Source: SURF-33 sp964598885 (GTDB lineage Bacteria; Desulfobacterota; Desulfobacteria; Desulfobacterales; Desulfosalsimonadaceae). From it: a stretch of 21,988 nucleotides of DNA. The stretch lies in the NCBI GenBank assembly GCA_964598885.1, contig CAZRES010000042.1:1-21988 (forward strand). Direction: 5' to 3'. A program made the translations under genes and the position numbers. A model generated the notes under the pieces. The model worked only from the letters and a program-made list of their open reading frames with translations, was not told where the DNA came from and did not search any database. Below, in pieces: positions 1-7,235 of the stretch (position 1 is its first letter; every line of letters begins with the position of its first letter).

Positions 1-639
1 GTTCTGTTTGCCTGCTACACCCAGGAATTCGCCATTCAAGCCAAACATGCGGCGGAAATTTCCGGAGAAGCGATCCAGAACATCACTTTTGATCTGAGCA
101 ACGTCAACGTCATCATCGGTCTGTTCATCGGCGGGCTTCTTCCTTACCTGTTCGGCTCCATGGCCATGAGCGCGGTGGGCAAGGCCGGCGGCGCAGTGGT
201 GGAGGAAGTCCGGCGTCAGTTCCGGGAAATCCCGGGCATCATGGAAGGCACGGCAAAACCCGATTACGGCGCATGCGTCGACCTGGTGACCAAGTTTGCT
301 CTTAAGGAAATGATGATTCCGGCGCTTCTGCCCGTGGCGGCTCCCCTTCTGGTGGGCTTCCTGCTGGGCAAAGTCGCCCTGGGCGGTCTGCTGATCGGTT
401 CCATTATTACCGGTCTGTTTGTGGCCATCTCCATGACCACCGGCGGCGCAGCCTGGGACAACGCGAAAAAATACATTGAGGACGGTTATTTCGGCGGCAA
501 GGGCAGCGATGCTCACAAAGCCGCGGTCACCGGCGACACCGTCGGCGATCCCTACAAGGATACCGCCGGTCCGGCCATCAACCCCATGATCAAAATTTTA
601 AACGTGGTGGCCTTGTTGATGGTGCCCTTTCTGCTTTAA
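1..639 (+). CDS. hppA: Membrane-bound ion-translocating pyrophosphatase, C-terminal part (5' end outside window)
   Basis: The frame is open from base 1 and gives the last 212 residues of a membrane pyrophosphatase, which hydrolyses PPi and pumps H+ or Na+ across the cytoplasmic membrane. The first ATG inside the window (160) is internal, because the upstream codons already encode family sequence (a helix with GLFIGGLLPYLF). Family hallmarks are the segment GGAAWDNAKKYIEDG, about 60 residues before the end, and the C-terminal loop DTVGDPYKDTAGPAINPMIK. Both belong to the conserved cytoplasmic pyrophosphate/Mg-binding region, and a last hydrophobic helix follows. The residue that distinguishes K+-dependent from K+-independent enzymes lies upstream of the window, so neither subtype nor pumped ion can be assigned. 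A strong terminator follows 29 bp after the stop, so this is the end of a transcription unit. Confidence 0.95.
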   Translation, partial: VLFACYTQEFAIQAKHAAEISGEAIQNITFDLSNVNVIIGLFIGGLLPYLFGSMAMSAVGKAGGAVVEEVRRQFREIPGIMEGTAKPDYGACVDLVTKFALKEMMIPALLPVAAPLLVGFLLGKVALGGLLIGSIITGLFVAISMTTGGAAWDNAKKYIEDGYFGGKGSDAHKAAVTGDTVGDPYKDTAGPAINPMIKILNVVALLMVPFLL

Positions 640-668
640 CCGCAGGAAAACATTACTAGTGGTTTTTT

Positions 669-701
669 AAAAAAGGGGGCCGGTTCCGGTCCCCTTTTTT
701 T
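669..701 (+). terminator. Intrinsic terminator of hppA
   Basis: A near-perfect hairpin has arms A6-GGGG-G-CCGG and CCGG-T-CCCC-T6 around a TT loop, with a single G-U pair. It is followed by an uninterrupted T run. It lies 29 bp after the hppA stop and before carD. The A-run/T-run symmetry means it could also work on the minus strand, but no minus-strand gene ends here. Confidence 0.92.
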
Positions 702-838
702 ATTGCTTTATATTTACAAAAATGTTAAGGTCTGTTTTTATGGATATAAAAAGGTAAAACCTTTTCAAGGATTTGGTTTCGTTCATTCCTTTTGGGACAA
801 CGTTATTTTTAAGCAACACGCGGAATTGGTGTATCACA

Positions 839-1378
839 ATGGCAAAAAAAGCAATGGAAATTGAAAAAGTGGAAATCTCCAAAGAATTTCAGGTGGGGGA
901 TCTGGCCGTTTACCCGGCCCACGGTGTTGGACGCATTGAATCCATCGAATGCCGAACCATTAACGGAGACAAGCACGAATTTTATATCCTCAAGATTCTC
1001 GACAACAGTATGGTCATCATGATCCCCACCCGGAATGTGGCCTCGGTCGGCTTGCGGGATGTTATTGACAAGAAGGAAATTCCCCGGATTTTTTCCGTGC
1101 TCAAGAAAAAAAAGAACGATGGCTTTGACAATCAAACATGGAACCGGCGCTACAAGGAATACATGGATAAGATCAAGTCCGGCTCCCTTTATGATGTCGC
1201 CGATGTGTTCCGGGATCTGTTCGTGCTCAAACAGGTAAAGGACTTGAGTTTCGGCGAGCGGAAACTGCTGGATACGGCTCGGGGTCTGCTTCTGAAGGAG
1301 CTGTGCATGGCCCAGAACGCCGATGAGGAAACGGTCTGGGCTGAAATCGACGCGCTTTACAACAAGCCGCCGCAATAA
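839..1378 (+). CDS. carD: CarD/CdnL-family RNA polymerase-binding transcription regulator
   Basis: This 179-residue protein belongs to the CarD_CdnL_TRCF family. Such proteins bind the RNA polymerase beta subunit and stabilise open promoter complexes, often at rRNA and growth-related promoters. Residues about 17-75 form the RNAP-interacting domain, with the motif FQVGDLAVYPAHGVGRIESI. Residues about 80-175 form the helical DNA-binding domain. Trp101 in NQTWNRRYKEYM is a good candidate for the conserved tryptophan that wedges into the upstream edge of the -10 element. The frame is open back to 773, but the extra 22 residues do not resemble the family, so the ATG at 839 is chosen. Its Shine-Dalgarno is weak (GGTG about 8 bp upstream). 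A second ATG at 854 is possible. rluD follows after 23 bp and is probably co-transcribed. The 137 bp upstream is AT-rich and must hold the promoter, because the hppA terminator precedes it, but I could not pick a convincing -35/-10 pair. Confidence 0.9.
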   Translation: MAKKAMEIEKVEISKEFQVGDLAVYPAHGVGRIESIECRTINGDKHEFYILKILDNSMVIMIPTRNVASVGLRDVIDKKEIPRIFSVLKKKKNDGFDNQTWNRRYKEYMDKIKSGSLYDVADVFRDLFVLKQVKDLSFGERKLLDTARGLLLKELCMAQNADEETVWAEIDALYNKPPQ

Positions 1379-1401
1379 GCGGCCTTATCTCACTCCCGCC
1401 C

Positions 1402-2376
1402 ATGCCTGAACAGGCAAATGCTGTTTTTACCTATATCGTGGATGATGATGAGGGGGACGTTCGTTTAGACACGCTGATCAGCGTCGTTTTTCCCGATCTT
1501 TCCCGAACCCTGGCCGGGCGGTTTATCCGGGAAAATCTGATCCAGGTCAACGGCAGGAACCGAAAACCGGGTTACCGGGTGACCGCCGGAGAAACGGTGT
1601 CCGGATCCATTCCTCCGTTAATCACGCCGTCGCTCACTCCGGAAGCCATCCCCCTTGATATCCTCTATGAAGACGATGACCTGATTGTACTCAATAAGCC
1701 GCCGGGGCTGGTGGTGCACCCGGCGCCCGGTCATACCGGCGGCACCTTATGCAACGCTCTGTTGCACCGGTACCCGGAAATCAAGGGTGTGGGAGGAATT
1801 GAATCCCGATCCGGCATTGTTCACCGGCTGGATAAGGATACTTCGGGCGTCATGGCAGCCGCCAGGACCGAGCGGGCATACCGGGCGCTGGCCCGGCAAT
1901 TCAAAAAGCGGTCCATCCGGAAAACCTATCTGGGCTTTGTTTACGGAAGACCGCCGGCAGAGGGAACCATTTCCCTTCCGGTGGGCCGTCATCCCGGGCA
2001 TCGAAAAAAAATGACGACCCATGATCCATCCAATCCCCGGGACGCCGAAACCCGATGGCAGGTAACGGCGCAATGGAGCGATATCGCTTGTGCCACCTTT
2101 TTTATCGCCACCGGGCGCACCCATCAGATCCGGGTTCATTGCGCGGCCATTCATCATCCCATCGTCGGCGACACGCTTTACGGTCCCCGCCGGCCGGACC
2201 GCTGTTTTTTCATGACCTCGAAAACAGCCGCGCTGTTAGGCGCGGTTTCCCGGCATCTGCTTCATGCCCATCGTCTTTGTCTGGTTCACCCCGTCTTTGG
2301 GGAAACCTTGACCTTTGAAGCGCCGATGCCTCCGGATATGCGTGATTTTCAAAAAGAGCTGGATACCGGCGCATAA
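1402..2376 (+). CDS. rluD: RluD-type 23S rRNA pseudouridine synthase (RluA family)
   Basis: At 324 residues this is the usual length for RluD/RluA-family enzymes, which isomerise uridine to pseudouridine in 23S rRNA. An N-terminal S4 RNA-binding domain spans about residues 19-70 (VRLDTLISVVF...FIRENLIQVNG). The catalytic domain follows, starting at LDILYEDDDLIVLNKPPG. The catalytic aspartate is Asp144 in HRLDKDTSG. The downstream motif GRTHQIRVH is also present. RluD modifies helix 69 (positions 1911/1915/1917 in E. coli), but the exact target cannot be read from sequence, and RluC or another RluA-family member is an alternative. There is no clear Shine-Dalgarno before the ATG, only 23 bp separate it from carD, and translational coupling is plausible. 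The gene converges on the minus-strand gene at 2385 with only 8 bp between the stop codons and no visible terminator. Confidence 0.92.
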   Translation: MPEQANAVFTYIVDDDEGDVRLDTLISVVFPDLSRTLAGRFIRENLIQVNGRNRKPGYRVTAGETVSGSIPPLITPSLTPEAIPLDILYEDDDLIVLNKPPGLVVHPAPGHTGGTLCNALLHRYPEIKGVGGIESRSGIVHRLDKDTSGVMAAARTERAYRALARQFKKRSIRKTYLGFVYGRPPAEGTISLPVGRHPGHRKKMTTHDPSNPRDAETRWQVTAQWSDIACATFFIATGRTHQIRVHCAAIHHPIVGDTLYGPRRPDRCFFMTSKTAALLGAVSRHLLHAHRLCLVHPVFGETLTFEAPMPPDMRDFQKELDTGA

Positions 2377-2384
2377 ACAAGGCG

Positions 2385-3017
2385 CTACCCGTCCTTTAAA
2401 TTCAGGCGGCATTTTTTCTCGACCGGGTCAAAGGTCATCACGATTTCCTGCCCCTTGTTCTTTATATCGCTTAATTGCCGATATTCCCGGGCAATGCGCT
2501 GATTAAACGCCGATCGGGTCTCATCGACGCCGGCGCCGTATGATTTGATTTTTTCCTGCTGAATGGACCAGAGATGATCCAGGGAATACTGGGAAGACCG
2601 CCCGGACGAATCGTTTCGTTGGGCAGCGGGCGGTGGTCCGTCAGACGAAGTGTCCGGGTCCGGTGTGCATGTTGTTTTGGCCCTGGACCCGGGTTCGGGC
2701 GACTGGCGCAGGCTGCTCCGGGCATTTTCCGCATTTTCCCACATCTGGCGCCAGGATTGCTGATAATAAAAAACCTTCCACTGGAGATTTTCCAGAAGGG
2801 TTTCCAGGTGGCGGTTGGAAACCGTGGGATCGATGCGGTACCGCTGAATTTTTTCAATCAGTTCCAGATGCCGGGGATGAGGATTTTTAGAGCGGTCCGC
2901 CAGATAATATCGAACTTTGCGGTCCACCACGCCGACTTCCACGGCGAGTCGACCAAGTTCCCTTTCAACGGCGGTCCGCCGGGACTGCATATCCTTTCCC
3001 GTAAAACTATCCGTCAT
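2385..3017 (-). CDS. Hypothetical protein, possible MXAN_5187 C-terminal-like domain
   Basis: This 210-residue soluble protein of unknown function has no signal peptide or membrane segment. Residues about 10-95 are predicted helical and charged. Residues about 103-140 form a Pro/Ser/Asp-rich, probably disordered linker. Residues about 142-210 are again helical and end in a short beta-like stretch, IVMTFDPVEKKCRLNLKDG. The order of a helical module with a YYQQSWRQMW-type aromatic segment, a linker, and a final 'V.F.V....K.KL' tail resembles the MXAN_5187 C-terminal family of deltaproteobacteria. This is pattern memory only and is weak. The start is supported by AGGAT about 8 bp upstream. The gene lies 78 bp downstream of rnfA on the same strand, where rnfB would usually be, but it has no Cys clusters and is not RnfB. 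It may be co-transcribed with rnf, since no terminator separates them. Confidence 0.72.
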   Translation of the reverse strand: MTDSFTGKDMQSRRTAVERELGRLAVEVGVVDRKVRYYLADRSKNPHPRHLELIEKIQRYRIDPTVSNRHLETLLENLQWKVFYYQQSWRQMWENAENARSSLRQSPEPGSRAKTTCTPDPDTSSDGPPPAAQRNDSSGRSSQYSLDHLWSIQQEKIKSYGAGVDETRSAFNQRIAREYRQLSDIKNKGQEIVMTFDPVEKKCRLNLKDG

Positions 3018-3095
3018 GAAAGCACATCCTGTTGTTTCCCATGCGCCCCGTCGACATTTTTCCGGTACGCTGGCATTAAAATGACCCCAACACCG

Positions 3096-3668
3096 CTATA
3101 CCATTCCCTGGAAGGCAAAAAATGCCAGGGAGAACAGCCCGGCGGTCACCAGCCCGATGGAGGTATCCTGAAGATATTTCGGTACCCGGGCCAGGAGGAT
3201 GCGCTCCCGGACGCCGGCAAAAAGAATCAGGGCCAGGCCAAAACCGACCGCGTAAAAGAAGGATGCCACAAGGGACTGCATAAAATTGAATTCTTTATCG
3301 ATATTGAGTACGCAGACACCCATGACCGCACAGTTGGTGGTGATCAGCGGCAGAAAGATCCCCAGGCCCGCATAAAGGGCCGGAATGCTTTTTTTAAGAA
3401 ACATTTCCACGAACTGAACCAGTGAGGCAATGACCACGATAAACACAATGGTGCGCAAATAGACAAGATTATACGGCTCCAGAATAAACGAGTAGACCAC
3501 CCAGGTAATGGTTCCCGCCAGGACCATTACGAAGATCACCGCCATGGACATGCCGACGGCGGTCTCCATTTTCTTGGACGTCCCCAGAAACGGGCAGTTG
3601 CCTAAAAACTGCGCCAGAAGGATATTATTGACGAAAATGGTTGCAATGATCAGTTCAAAATAGCCCAT
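3096..3668 (-). CDS. rnfA: Rnf complex membrane subunit RnfA
   Basis: This 190-residue integral membrane protein has about six hydrophobic helices and belongs to the RnfA/RsxA/NqrE family. RnfA and RnfE pack as an inverted pair and hold an iron-sulfur cluster in the middle of the membrane. The key motifs are present: LGNCPFLGTSKKMETAVGMS, with Cys25, and TTNCAVMGVC, with Cys113 (Cys119 is also nearby). The cluster ligands therefore appear intact. The start is well supported by TAGGAG six bases upstream, where the TAG is also the stop codon of rnfE. The gap to rnfE is 9 bp, so the genes are co-transcribed. In most Rnf operons rnfB lies next to rnfA, but here rnfA is followed by a gene of unknown function. 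Confidence 0.94.
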   Translation of the reverse strand: MGYFELIIATIFVNNILLAQFLGNCPFLGTSKKMETAVGMSMAVIFVMVLAGTITWVVYSFILEPYNLVYLRTIVFIVVIASLVQFVEMFLKKSIPALYAGLGIFLPLITTNCAVMGVCVLNIDKEFNFMQSLVASFFYAVGFGLALILFAGVRERILLARVPKYLQDTSIGLVTAGLFSLAFFAFQGMV

Positions 3669-3677
3669 AACCTTCTC

Positions 3678-4292
3678 CTACTTTTTCCCCAACATATTTA
3701 ATATGCAAAGCATCAGTCCGAGACAGACAAACGCCCCCGGCGCTTTTACCAGAAAGGCGAAGGGCTCGACGGACGGAAATAATGACAGAAAATTATAGGA
3801 AAAATCGCCCCACACGGTCAGCGTCCCTGCTCCGAAAATTTCCCGCAATGCGCCAAGGGCTCCAAGGGATAAGGTAAAACCAATGCCCATCCCCAGGCCG
3901 TCCACCGCGGAAAACGAAACCGTGTTCTTGTATGCAAAGGCCTCGGCCCGCCCCAGGACAATGCAGTTGACCACGATCAGCGGAATAAACACCCCCAGTT
4001 TCAAAAACAGCGGATAGGTATAGGCCTGCATGAGCAGTTCAACGATGATGACGAATGTTGCGATGACGATGATAAAACAGGCGATGCGGACCTTCGGAGG
4101 GATCACGTTGCGCAGAAGGGAAACCAGGATATTGGCGCATACCAGCACAAATGTCGTGGCAAGTCCCATGCCGATCCCGTTTTCCATGGTCGTGGTGACG
4201 CCGAGGGTGGGGCATAAGCCGAGCACCAGGCGAAACGGCGGGAGTTCCGTCCATAAGCCTTTTGAAAATTCCTGAACCAGGGTCTTGGCCAT
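3678..4292 (-). CDS. rnfE: Rnf complex membrane subunit RnfE
   Basis: This 204-residue six-helix membrane protein belongs to the RnfE/RsxE/NqrD family and is the partner of RnfA in the ion-translocating core. Visible hallmarks are LGLCPTLGVTTTMENGIGMG, with Cys27, and VVNCIVLGRAEAFAYKN, with Cys110. These are the two positions expected to ligate the intramembrane iron-sulfur cluster shared with RnfA. The start has AGGAG seven bases upstream and lies 17 bp after the rnfG stop. Length and motifs are normal for the family, with nothing truncated. Confidence 0.94.
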   Translation of the reverse strand: MAKTLVQEFSKGLWTELPPFRLVLGLCPTLGVTTTMENGIGMGLATTFVLVCANILVSLLRNVIPPKVRIACFIIVIATFVIIVELLMQAYTYPLFLKLGVFIPLIVVNCIVLGRAEAFAYKNTVSFSAVDGLGMGIGFTLSLGALGALREIFGAGTLTVWGDFSYNFLSLFPSVEPFAFLVKAPGAFVCLGLMLCILNMLGKK

Positions 4293-4309
4293 ACTCTACT
4301 CCTAGAATT

Positions 4310-4903
4310 TTATCTGAACGCCTTGATTTCTTCCATGATTCGCGGTTTCATATCCTGATATTGCTCCAGTGCGTTATCCACGCCGCTGACCACCGCCCGG
4401 GAGGTAATGGTGGCGCCGGAAAGCGCATTGATCGGGCCCCCGTCATCGGCGATTCGGATGGTTTCCGTTGCGGGCAGACCCTCAAACTGTTCCGTGAACT
4501 TGGGATCGGTTTTGGCTCTGGCGCCCAGACCCGGCGTTTCACTGTGCGTGGTCACCGCCACACCGACGATTTTGTCCGTGTCAAGGTTCACCCCGATCAT
4601 CAGGCCGACATCACCGCCGTATCCGCCCCTACCCGTTCCCTCGAACGCGACGGTATTGGCTTTGCCATCAAACTTTCCCACAAAAAATGTCTTTTCTGTT
4701 TCATCAACAGGAAGAGTGAAGCGGTCGGAGATGGGATCATTGGATGCCCCGGAAAGAATTTCTTTGATTGCCGGTCCTTTGACAAATTGCAGCTGCTGCA
4801 TTTCAATCTGTTCGCTCGTGCCGTGTCGAACCGCGGCGAGCAGCCCCCCCGACAGCGCGGCCAGAACCGTCAAAACAACCACCATTTTGATCATCTCATT
4901 CAT
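4310..4903 (-). CDS. rnfG: Rnf complex FMN-binding subunit RnfG
   Basis: This 197-residue RnfG/NqrC-family protein has one N-terminal membrane anchor (about residues 4-25) and a periplasmic FMN-binding domain. The FMN motif is present as NALSGATITSRAV. Thr165 of SGAT is the predicted attachment point for FMN by the flavin transferase ApbE, which is not encoded in the window. Further family sequence is GYGGDVGLMIGV and THSETPGLGARA. I chose the ATG at 4903, which begins one base after the rnfD TGA (TGA-A-ATG) and has AAAGG about 10 bases upstream. An in-frame TTG at 4921 would add six residues and overlap rnfD, which is less likely. RnfG carries electrons between RnfD and the RnfA/E cluster and is thought to be the subunit most exposed to the periplasm, so it is the natural contact for a periplasmic cytochrome. 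Confidence 0.92.
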   Translation of the reverse strand: MNEMIKMVVVLTVLAALSGGLLAAVRHGTSEQIEMQQLQFVKGPAIKEILSGASNDPISDRFTLPVDETEKTFFVGKFDGKANTVAFEGTGRGGYGGDVGLMIGVNLDTDKIVGVAVTTHSETPGLGARAKTDPKFTEQFEGLPATETIRIADDGGPINALSGATITSRAVVSGVDNALEQYQDMKPRIMEEIKAFR

Positions 4904-4904
4904 T

Positions 4905-5867
4905 TCAGGCAACCTTTTCAATGGCTTTGGGTCTGATTTTATCGATCAGCGGATTGATCATGTTGATCACCAGAATGGCAAAAATCACGCCGTCCACATG
5001 GACACCGACATTCCGGATCAGGATGGTAAGGCAGCCGCCCAGGGCGCCGTAAATGAGCATGGGGATAACGTTTACCGGCGACGAAGAATCCTCGGTAGCC
5101 AGCAGAAACGCCCCGATCAGGGTGTATCCCGTCAACAGATGAAATAATGGACCCGCATAACTTTCAGGATCAATTTTTTGAAAAATCAACGCCATGGCAA
5201 CAATCCCGGCCAGAAAGGAAACCGAAATTTCCCATCGGATATACCCGCGGATCATCAGATAAATCCCGGCGACCAGCAGACCCAAACCAAATGTCGTTCC
5301 AATGCCGCCCACCTGCCGGCCCATGAGCAGGTCCGTCCAGGAAATGGAAGCCACGGCTTCAGCGCCAAAGGATTTGGCCAGCGTGAGCGGATACGCCACC
5401 GGTTCAAAATCAAACTGATAGTGAGCCAGCGCGGCGTTAAAATCGAGATGGACCGGCCAGGATACCAGCAGCATGGCCATGGCCACCGCCACCGGATGAA
5501 AGGGATTGGTCCCGATGCCGCCGAAAATCTGCTTGCCGATAACTACCGCGAGAAACGTTGCCAGCACCACCAGCCACCAGGCGACGACCGCCGGCATCAG
5601 CATGGCCGTCACCAGGCCGATGAGGGCCGCGTTGCCGTCACCAATGGAAACCGGGCGGCGCGAAATCAGATTGAACAAAAGTTCCCAGACCATTGCCGAG
5701 CCCACGGCCAGGGCCACGGCGCCCACAGCCGGCAGACCGTATAAATAAAACCCCGGCACCACGGCAAGCAGGGACGCGATGATGATATGGTAACTTTTCG
5801 CCGAAATCCGCCGGCCGTCATGGTAGAACGGCGCGTGGGAGACGGTTAATTTGACGGCACTATGCAT
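4905..5867 (-). CDS. rnfD: Rnf complex membrane subunit RnfD, lacking the usual FMN-attachment motif
   Basis: This 320-residue multi-helix membrane protein belongs to the RnfD/NqrB family. Supporting sequence is SIGDGNAALIGLVTAMLMP, GKQIFGGIGTNPFHPVAVA, QVGGIGTTFGLGLLVAGIYLM, and the C-terminal helix block FLLATEDSSSPVN...GGCLTILIRN. Typical RnfD and NqrB carry FMN covalently on the Thr of an S/TGAT motif in the periplasmic loop just before the GGxGxT segment. Here that stretch reads AKSFGAEAVASISWTDLL (about residues 164-181), and no S/TGAT occurs anywhere in the protein. The covalent flavin is therefore predicted to be absent. The start is strong: GGAGG six bases upstream, with the first 8 bp overlapping the end of rnfC. 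Overall length is normal (about 320-350), so this is not a truncation. Confidence 0.92.
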   Translation of the reverse strand: MHSAVKLTVSHAPFYHDGRRISAKSYHIIIASLLAVVPGFYLYGLPAVGAVALAVGSAMVWELLFNLISRRPVSIGDGNAALIGLVTAMLMPAVVAWWLVVLATFLAVVIGKQIFGGIGTNPFHPVAVAMAMLLVSWPVHLDFNAALAHYQFDFEPVAYPLTLAKSFGAEAVASISWTDLLMGRQVGGIGTTFGLGLLVAGIYLMIRGYIRWEISVSFLAGIVAMALIFQKIDPESYAGPLFHLLTGYTLIGAFLLATEDSSSPVNVIPMLIYGALGGCLTILIRNVGVHVDGVIFAILVINMINPLIDKIRPKAIEKVA

Positions 5868-7152
5868 GATCCACCTCCGCTGCCTTCATGCGATCAAGCG
5901 TATGCTTGGCCAGGGTGATATGCTGGAAAATCGGAATCCGGGACTCGCATACATAGGAACAAAAGCCGCAGTCAATACAGGCGTAAAGATCGTATTGGTC
6001 CGCCGCTTCCTCATACTGTTCGGCTTCTAAAAACCGAATCAGCAGGTTGACCGGGACATTGGTCGGACAGACCCGGACGCATTCGCCGCAATTGATGCAC
6101 GGGGTATCCACCCGTTCCATCACCTGATTCCGGTCCTGCACGATAATGGTATCGGTATCGGCCGATACCGGATGCATGTCCGAATACACGGAAACTCCGG
6201 TCATGGGTCCGCCGAATATCACGCGGTCCCCTTCATTGAGCGTTTCCCCGAAGGCGGCCAAGACATCCTTCAACGGCGTGCCGATCACTACCGACGCCAG
6301 TCGTTTGCTGCCGTCTTTGGATACGAACAGCAGAATCTTTTCCAGGGGCAGTCGGCCGGTATTGTAGGCCGCGCCCAAAGCGGCGACGGATTCGGCGGTA
6401 AAAACGGCAAAATCGCCGGTCTTGTTTTGTGACCCGCGTTCATCACCGGCTTCTTCCCGGAAATGCCGGATGATCAACCGGGGATGAGCCGCCGGATACC
6501 GGGAATCAACGGTTTTGACAATGGCGCCCGACGTTCCCGCGGTCTGGACCAGATGAGGCGGCACCACCAGGACCACATCCAGAACGCCGGTGATTTTTCG
6601 AAGAATGTCGATTCCCGTTTTAATGGAGATGATGTTGTTTTTTACGAAATACTGATTGGTGACGCCGAAAAGATCGGCATCGGCGCCGATGACCAGAATA
6701 GCGCGAATCGTTTTGTCCGCATCGGAAAACGCGTCAAAATTCGGTTTTCCGGGAATGCCTTGCAGAAAATCTCTGGCGCTTTTAAGGGAGGGCGGCTTGC
6801 TGCTGTTTTTGAAATCCGCATCGGTTTCCTGGAGGCCTTCCTCATCGATCTTTATCTCAACAACGGTCTTTTTCCGGCCGGATATTCCGATAAACGGCGC
6901 TATGCGCGTAATCCGGCCGGCCCGGCCGGCCAGGGCATAACGGCCGCCGTCCCGGGTCAGGGCCAGCTTCTGCCCGCGCTTTACGCGGTCGCCGACATGG
7001 ATTACGGCCTCGCTGATTTTTTCATAGGCCTGATCAATAAACAGGGTGAGGCTGTCGCGCGGCGATACAATCAGAGGTTCGCCCTTGATGTCATCGATGA
7101 CGTCATATTCCAGTCTCGGCTTGACGATTCCAAAGAAGGACCGCTTCATCAT
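5860..7152 (-). CDS. rnfC: RnfC-like peripheral iron-sulfur subunit without recognisable FMN/NADH-binding motifs
   Basis: This 430-residue protein has the RnfC domain order. An N-terminal barrel-sandwich region (about 20-105, IHVGDRVKRGQKLALTRDG) is followed by a Rossmann-like domain (about 145-260). Next come an SLBB-like segment (GTPLKDVLAAFG...RVIFGGPMTGVSVY, 291-323) and two ferredoxin motifs: Cys352/355/358/362 and Cys392/395/398/402. In canonical RnfC, which receives or delivers electrons at NAD(H), the Rossmann part carries GxGGxGFP, AECEPY, YPxGG and QNVGT motifs. At those positions this protein has QGIPGKPNF, GADADLF, YPAAHPR and FTAESV, so the FMN/NADH site appears lost. The start is the first of two adjacent ATGs, with AAGGG just upstream. 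The gene is first in rnfCDGEA and lies 83 bp after the octaheme cytochrome gene. Placement in the complex is confident; an NADH role is doubtful. Confidence 0.88.
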   Translation of the reverse strand: MMKRSFFGIVKPRLEYDVIDDIKGEPLIVSPRDSLTLFIDQAYEKISEAVIHVGDRVKRGQKLALTRDGGRYALAGRAGRITRIAPFIGISGRKKTVVEIKIDEEGLQETDADFKNSSKPPSLKSARDFLQGIPGKPNFDAFSDADKTIRAILVIGADADLFGVTNQYFVKNNIISIKTGIDILRKITGVLDVVLVVPPHLVQTAGTSGAIVKTVDSRYPAAHPRLIIRHFREEAGDERGSQNKTGDFAVFTAESVAALGAAYNTGRLPLEKILLFVSKDGSKRLASVVIGTPLKDVLAAFGETLNEGDRVIFGGPMTGVSVYSDMHPVSADTDTIIVQDRNQVMERVDTPCINCGECVRVCPTNVPVNLLIRFLEAEQYEEAADQYDLYACIDCGFCSYVCESRIPIFQHITLAKHTLDRMKAAEVDHA

Positions 7153-7235
7153 ATAAACCCTTAATCAAAACTTATGGATTAATAATAATGGGTTACGGCT
7201 TTATCCAATCCGTTGGCCCACCGGGAACATCCGCC

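Noticed and set aside
702..838. Promoter or small ORF between the hppA terminator and carD
   Set aside because: The region is AT-rich and must contain the carD promoter, but TTGCTT at 703 and TATAAA at 745 are not properly spaced, and the minus-strand 60-codon frame here lacks a ribosome binding site and overlaps the terminator.
2574..3425. 283-codon plus-strand open frame spanning the unknown gene and the end of rnfA
   Set aside because: It covers the rnfA 3' end antisense and has no domain pattern or ribosome binding site; the minus-strand genes explain this DNA.
6153..6170. Perfect 18-bp palindrome CGGTATCGGCCGATACCG
   Set aside because: It lies well inside rnfC, encoding a run of Ser/Ala/Asp/Thr codons, far from any start. 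Without a second copy it is more likely chance in coding DNA than an operator.
6913..6929. Tandem CCGGCCGG repeats
   Set aside because: They encode the repeated Ala-Gly-Arg residues in the N-terminal region of RnfC; explained by codon use.
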